A DNA stretch of 64,000 nt, taken from Streptomyces sulfonofaciens (GTDB lineage: Bacteria > Actinomycetota > Actinomycetes > Streptomycetales > Streptomycetaceae). The notes beneath the pieces were generated by a model. The model made no database searches. It worked only from the letters and a program-made list of their open reading frames with translations, and was not told where the DNA came from. The stretch covers positions 434,001 to 498,000 of the forward strand of contig NZ_BNCD01000001.1 of the NCBI RefSeq assembly GCF_014656295.1, written 5' to 3'. Positions 60,966 to 64,000 of this stretch are shown piece by piece (the first letter of the stretch is position 1; each line of letters begins with the position of its first letter). Made by a program: the position numbers and the translations under genes.

Positions 60966-62336
60966 TTACTTCTTGGACGGGTGCTTGGGCCGCTGCTGGC
61001 CCTTGCGCTGTCCGGACTTGGCTTGGCGTGCATTACCGGACGACGCCCTGCTCCGGGCCGGCTTGGCCGACGACTTGGTGTCCTGCGGCTCTTCCCGCTG
61101 GGCGCCTCCGGACGCGCCCTGGGTCTTCTCCAGCGAGGCCTTGCCCGCGTCCGACCCCTCATCGGCCGCATCGGCCGGCCTGGCACCACCCGGGGCCTTG
61201 GCGCCGCCGTGGCCGCCTGCGCCTCCCGACTGCCGCTGGGACTTCGACTGCCGCTTGGGCTGCTGGCGCCGGGGCGCACCGCCGGTCGTCGGAGTACCGC
61301 CCTCGGCGTCTCCGGCGCCCTCCACCGCGGCGGTGGCCTTCACGCTCTCGCTCTGCGCCACGGTGCCGTCGGCCAGGGCCGCCAGCCCCGCCTTGCCCAG
61401 TCCGGTGATGAACTTGCGCTCGAACTCGTTGCGGTCCCGGCCCTTGGCGACGATCGCCTTGACGATGGCGCGCTCACGACGGTTGCGGGTCTTGCCGTGG
61501 TGCGTGACGTGCTTGTGCAGGCGCTCCAGGTAAGCGGCCTGGGCCTTGGAACCCGGGGTCGGGTTGTTGCGGATCACATACATCTGCTGGCCCATGGTCC
61601 ACACGTTGGTGGTCAGCCAGTAGACAAGGACACCGACCGGGAAGTTGATACCGAAGACGGCGAAGATCAGCGGGAAGACGTACATGAGCATCTTCTGCTG
61701 CTGCATGAACGGCGTCTTCACCGTGGTGTCGACGTTCTTCGTCATCAACTGGCGCTGCGTGTAGAACTGCGAGAACGACATCAGCACGATCATGATCGCG
61801 GTCACGACCCGGACGTCGGTCAGGCTGGCGCCGAGCGCCCCGACCTTGTCGGCGCTGTCCAGGAACTTCGCGGCCAGCGGCGCGCCGAAGATGTGCGCCT
61901 TCTGGGCGCTCTGCAGCAGCGGCTGGTCGATCACGCCGATGGTCTTGCCGGAGGCGATGCCGCTGAGCACGTGGTACAGGGCGAAGAAGAACGGCGACTG
62001 CGCCAGGATGGGAAGACACGAGGAGAGCGGGTTGGTGCCCGTCTCCTTGTAGAGCTTCATCATCTCTTCGGACTGACGCTGCTTGTCGCTCTTGTAGCGC
62101 TCCTGGATCTTCTTCATCTCAGGCTGGAGCGTCTGCATGGCGCGGGTCGCCTTGATCTGCTTCACGAAGAGCGGGATCAGGCAGATCCGGATCAAAACCA
62201 CCAGGGACACGATGGACAGGCCCCAGGCCAGCCCCGTATCGGCGCCGAAGATCGCACCGAACAGCGTGTGGAACTGAACGATGACCCAAGAGACGGGTGT
62301 CGTGATGAAGCTGAACAAGCTGGCAATCGTGTCCAC
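60966..62336 (-). CDS. yidC: Membrane protein insertase YidC
   Basis: A 456-residue YidC/Oxa1 insertase with a GTG start. It has five TM-type segments after a short N-terminus: [23 protein letters not shown], the cytoplasmic hairpin [34 protein letters not shown] (in pieces), and [21 protein letters not shown]. The positively charged region and helix 1 contain the conserved Arg. The ~150-residue C-terminal tail is Gly/Ala/Gln/Lys-rich and ends [13 protein letters not shown]. It inserts and folds membrane proteins with or without SecYEG. Confidence 0.96.
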   Translation of the reverse strand: MDTIASLFSFITTPVSWVIVQFHTLFGAIFGADTGLAWGLSIVSLVVLIRICLIPLFVKQIKATRAMQTLQPEMKKIQERYKSDKQRQSEEMMKLYKETGTNPLSSCLPILAQSPFFFALYHVLSGIASGKTIGVIDQPLLQSAQKAHIFGAPLAAKFLDSADKVGALGASLTDVRVVTAIMIVLMSFSQFYTQRQLMTKNVDTTVKTPFMQQQKMLMYVFPLIFAVFGINFPVGVLVYWLTTNVWTMGQQMYVIRNNPTPGSKAQAAYLERLHKHVTHHGKTRNRRERAIVKAIVAKGRDRNEFERKFITGLGKAGLAALADGTVAQSESVKATAAVEGAGDAEGGTPTTGGAPRRQQPKRQSKSQRQSGGAGGHGGAKAPGGARPADAADEGSDAGKASLEKTQGASGGAQREEPQDTKSSAKPARSRASSGNARQAKSGQRKGQQRPKHPSKK

Positions 62337-62339
62337 TAA

Positions 62340-62702
62340 TCAGGCTCCTTGAGCATGGGTCGGGGTCTCGGCGACCCGGCTCTGGGTCTCGGCGGGGTGG
62401 TGGTCCCCGGAAGGCTCGCCGGCGGCGGAAGGCCCGCCCCTGCGTGTACGCCAGGCGTCACGCAGCATCTCGTGCCATCGTGGACGCTTACGCGGCGGGA
62501 CGTGATCCACGCCACCCGGCGACCAGGGATTGCACCGCAGGATGCGCCAGGCGGTGAGCGCCGTGCCTTTGACCGCGCCATGCCGGTCGATGGCCGCGTA
62601 GCCGTAGTGGGAACACGACGGGTAGTACTTGCACACCGGTCCCAGCAGTGGGCTGATGGTCCACTGGTACAACTTGATCAGGGCAAGTAGTGGGTACTTC
62701 AT
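62340..62702 (-). CDS. yidD: Membrane protein insertion efficiency factor YidD
   Basis: A 120-residue protein with the family core: [34 protein letters not shown] (in pieces) and [24 protein letters not shown], with three conserved cysteines. A ~40-residue C-terminal extension is variable. The ATG overlaps the rnpA stop (ATGA), and yidC starts 3 bases after the stop. Confidence 0.95.
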   Translation of the reverse strand: MKYPLLALIKLYQWTISPLLGPVCKYYPSCSHYGYAAIDRHGAVKGTALTAWRILRCNPWSPGGVDHVPPRKRPRWHEMLRDAWRTRRGGPSAAGEPSGDHHPAETQSRVAETPTHAQGA

Positions 62703-63070
62703 CGCGCACCCCCTCCCAGCAATCGCTGAAGAGCGGCGTCCAGGTCTCGGGCCAACTGTGCGTGATCGGCGTCGCCCGCACCGGGCAGCGCTCGCACGAC
62801 TACCAGGCTACCGGGCGGCAGAAAAGCCACTCTGTCGCGCATCAGATGGCGAAGCCTGCGCTTCACTGTGTTCCGTATCACCGCTCCGCCCACGGCTTTG
62901 CTCACGACGAAACCCGCACGGGCCGGGGGAACACTTTCCCCGGCCGCGTGCGGGTCCGTGACACCGCTGCGGAGGTGGACGACGAGGAGCGGGCGCCCGG
63001 CCCGGCGTCCCCGGCGTACCGCGGTCGCGAAGTCCTCGGGCCGCCTCAGCCGATGCTCGGTAGGCAGCAC
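62699..63070 (-). CDS. rnpA: Ribonuclease P protein component
   Basis: A 123-residue RNase P protein with [22 protein letters not shown] and the diagnostic [16 protein letters not shown] (RNR motif). It binds the RNase P RNA for tRNA 5' maturation. It lies 27 bases after rpmH and overlaps yidD. Confidence 0.96.
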   Translation of the reverse strand: MLPTEHRLRRPEDFATAVRRGRRAGRPLLVVHLRSGVTDPHAAGESVPPARAGFVVSKAVGGAVIRNTVKRRLRHLMRDRVAFLPPGSLVVVRALPGAGDADHAQLARDLDAALQRLLGGGAR

Positions 63071-63097
63071 GGCGACATCGGCCTCGGCTCAGCCGGC

Positions 63098-63235
63098 TCA
63101 GGCCGACAGACGGGCGCGACCCTTGCTGCGGCGGGAGGCGATGATCGCGCGACCGGCACGGGTGCGCATACGAAGCCGGAAGCCGTGGGTCTTCGCGCGA
63201 CGACGGTTGTTCGGCTGGAAGGTGCGCTTACTCAC
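63098..63235 (-). CDS. rpmH: 50S ribosomal protein L34
   Basis: A 45-residue L34 from a GTG: it begins [18 protein letters not shown] and continues [21 protein letters not shown], ending ARLSA. It heads the rpmH-rnpA-yidD-yidC-jag series next to dnaA, the standard oriC-region order. Confidence 0.97.
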   Translation of the reverse strand: MSKRTFQPNNRRRAKTHGFRLRMRTRAGRAIIASRRSKGRARLSA

Positions 63236-63484
63236 TCGGGGGCTCCAGAGATGATGTCGTTGGATGGCGGGTGTCGCCTGGCTGTCACCGTGCGCCCACG
63301 AGTAGCTCGCTTACGCCCGAGTGCACCGCTTCCCGATCACTCTGCGTGATCTATGCCCTTCGGAGGCAGGCGGCAGCAGCCATCGACAACTCGACCTCGT
63401 AACGGTACGGCGGCCCGGGCCACTCGGTCAAACCAGCGGCCTCGGTGCGGGCGAAGCGCAGACTGCGAGACACTGTGCACAGCC

Positions 63485-63526
63485 TGTGGACAACAACTTG
63501 AACCGTACGGGCGCCCTGACTACCGT
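63485..63526 (+). promoter_or_regulatory. Predicted dnaA promoter with adjacent DnaA box
   Basis: The perfect DnaA box TGTGGACAA (63485-63493) ends 4 bases before TTGAAC (63498-63503), which is separated by 17 bases from TACCGT (63521-63526). The arrangement fits dnaA autorepression. The transcript would have a leader of ~150 bases. In this 447-base divergent gap the rpmH promoter must also lie, but I could not place it. TGTGCACAG at 63474 is a weak box. Confidence 0.72.
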
Positions 63527-63682
63527 GACTGGACTCCGATTCGTCCCTTCCACGACCCGTCGCCCCCGTCCTGCCATCCGTCAGGATCCCCACGGTCCGA
63601 GTCCCTTCCGGGCCCCTCAAGATTTTCTTCCGACCCGTCCCAAGAACCACACCTTCGTGGGACCTGTGAGAGAGCGTGCCCT

Positions 63683-64000
63683 GTGGCTGATGTACCTGCC
63701 GATCTTGCCGCAGTGTGGCCACGGGTCCTCGAACAGCTCCTCGGTGAGGGACGGGGCCACCGGGAGCCCAGCGTCGAGGCGAAGGACGAGCACTGGATCA
63801 GGCGCTGCCAGCCCCTGGCGCTGGTGGCGGACACGGCCCTGCTTGCCGTGCCGAACGAGTTCGCGAAGGGCGTACTGGAGGGCAGGCTCGCACCGGTCGT
63901 CAGCGACACCCTGAGCCGCGAGTGCGGCCGCCCGATCCGGATCGCCATCACGGTCGACGACTCCGCGGGCGAGCCTCCGTCGCCGGCCGCCCAGCACCCC
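63683..64000 (+). CDS. dnaA: Chromosomal replication initiator DnaA, N-terminal part (cut by window edge)
   Basis: 106 codons from a GTG preceded by [60 protein letters not shown] and [11 protein letters not shown] correspond to DnaA domain I (helicase loading and oligomerisation) and the start of the disordered domain II. The ATPase and DNA-binding domains, and oriC itself (between dnaA and dnaN in Streptomyces), lie beyond the edge. Confidence 0.96.
   Translation, partial: MADVPADLAAVWPRVLEQLLGEGRGHREPSVEAKDEHWIRRCQPLALVADTALLAVPNEFAKGVLEGRLAPVVSDTLSRECGRPIRIAITVDDSAGEPPSPAAQHP

Noticed and set aside
63236..63682. oriC in the rpmH-dnaA gap
   Set aside because: Only one perfect and one weak DnaA box are present; in Streptomyces oriC lies between dnaA and dnaN, beyond this window.

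Overview
The window is high-GC actinobacterial DNA and is best explained as a Streptomyces chromosome just to one side of oriC. The evidence is the gene order running up to dnaA (parB-parA-rsmG-jag-yidC-yidD-rnpA-rpmH / dnaA), frequent GTG starts, nine perfect copies of the Streptomyces centromere site parS (GTTTCACGTGAAAC), and lineage genes such as an LppU/SCO3897-type protein, DUF6049, DUF5326, a sigM-rsmA pair and a sigma-R-type promoter before trxBA. dnaA runs off the right edge and thiC off the left edge.

Layout. 0-7.4 kb: 5' part of thiC with a TPP riboswitch, a YibE/F membrane protein, a cupin, a holin-like membrane protein, a phosphotyrosine phosphatase overlapping a Cys/Met-metabolism PLP enzyme, and a DUF574 methyltransferase. 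7.4-21 kb: variable accessory genes (VanZ/RDD protein, FAD oxidoreductase, a FemX-type enzyme, LysR regulator, NUDIX, DUF2269, two GNATs, a secreted or cytosolic serine hydrolase pair, a VanX-like dipeptidase, a membrane protein of unknown role). 21.4-28.6 kb: replicative helicase dnaB carrying two inteins, a MATE exporter, and the rpsF-ssb-rpsR-rplI operon. 28.9-36.4 kb: cell-envelope genes (second FemX, alanine-racemase-like protein, GT87, class A PBP). 36.8-42.4 kb: PadR regulator with ino1, MFS transporter, LppU-type protein, CCA-adding enzyme. 42.6-54.8 kb: DUF6049-murJ-pseudokinase, sigM-rsmA, trxB-trxA, an RlmA-like methyltransferase. 55-64 kb: two GNATs around a decayed transposase, then parAB, rsmG, jag, yidC, yidD, rnpA, rpmH and the start of dnaA.

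How the genes work together. Replication and segregation functions (dnaA, dnaB, ssb, parAB, parS, DnaA boxes) are interleaved with peptidoglycan functions (two FemX-type enzymes, PBP, MurJ and its pseudokinase partner, a D,D-dipeptidase-like enzyme). Thiol/oxidative control is represented by trxBA under a sigma-R-like promoter and by the sigM/RsmA pair.

The most unusual element is dnaB. One intein interrupts the Walker A motif, starts with Ala instead of Cys and shows the Trp/Cys/Thr signature of class 3 inteins. A second, conventional Cys1 intein sits at the downstream RESG/SIEQD site. Both have eroded homing-endonuclease regions. A cluster of DnaA boxes lies directly upstream of dnaB, another pair lies upstream of the likely parA start, and one box abuts the dnaA promoter. 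Several parS sites are embedded in transcription-terminator palindromes. Functions are read from sequence and family knowledge only; no database search was run.
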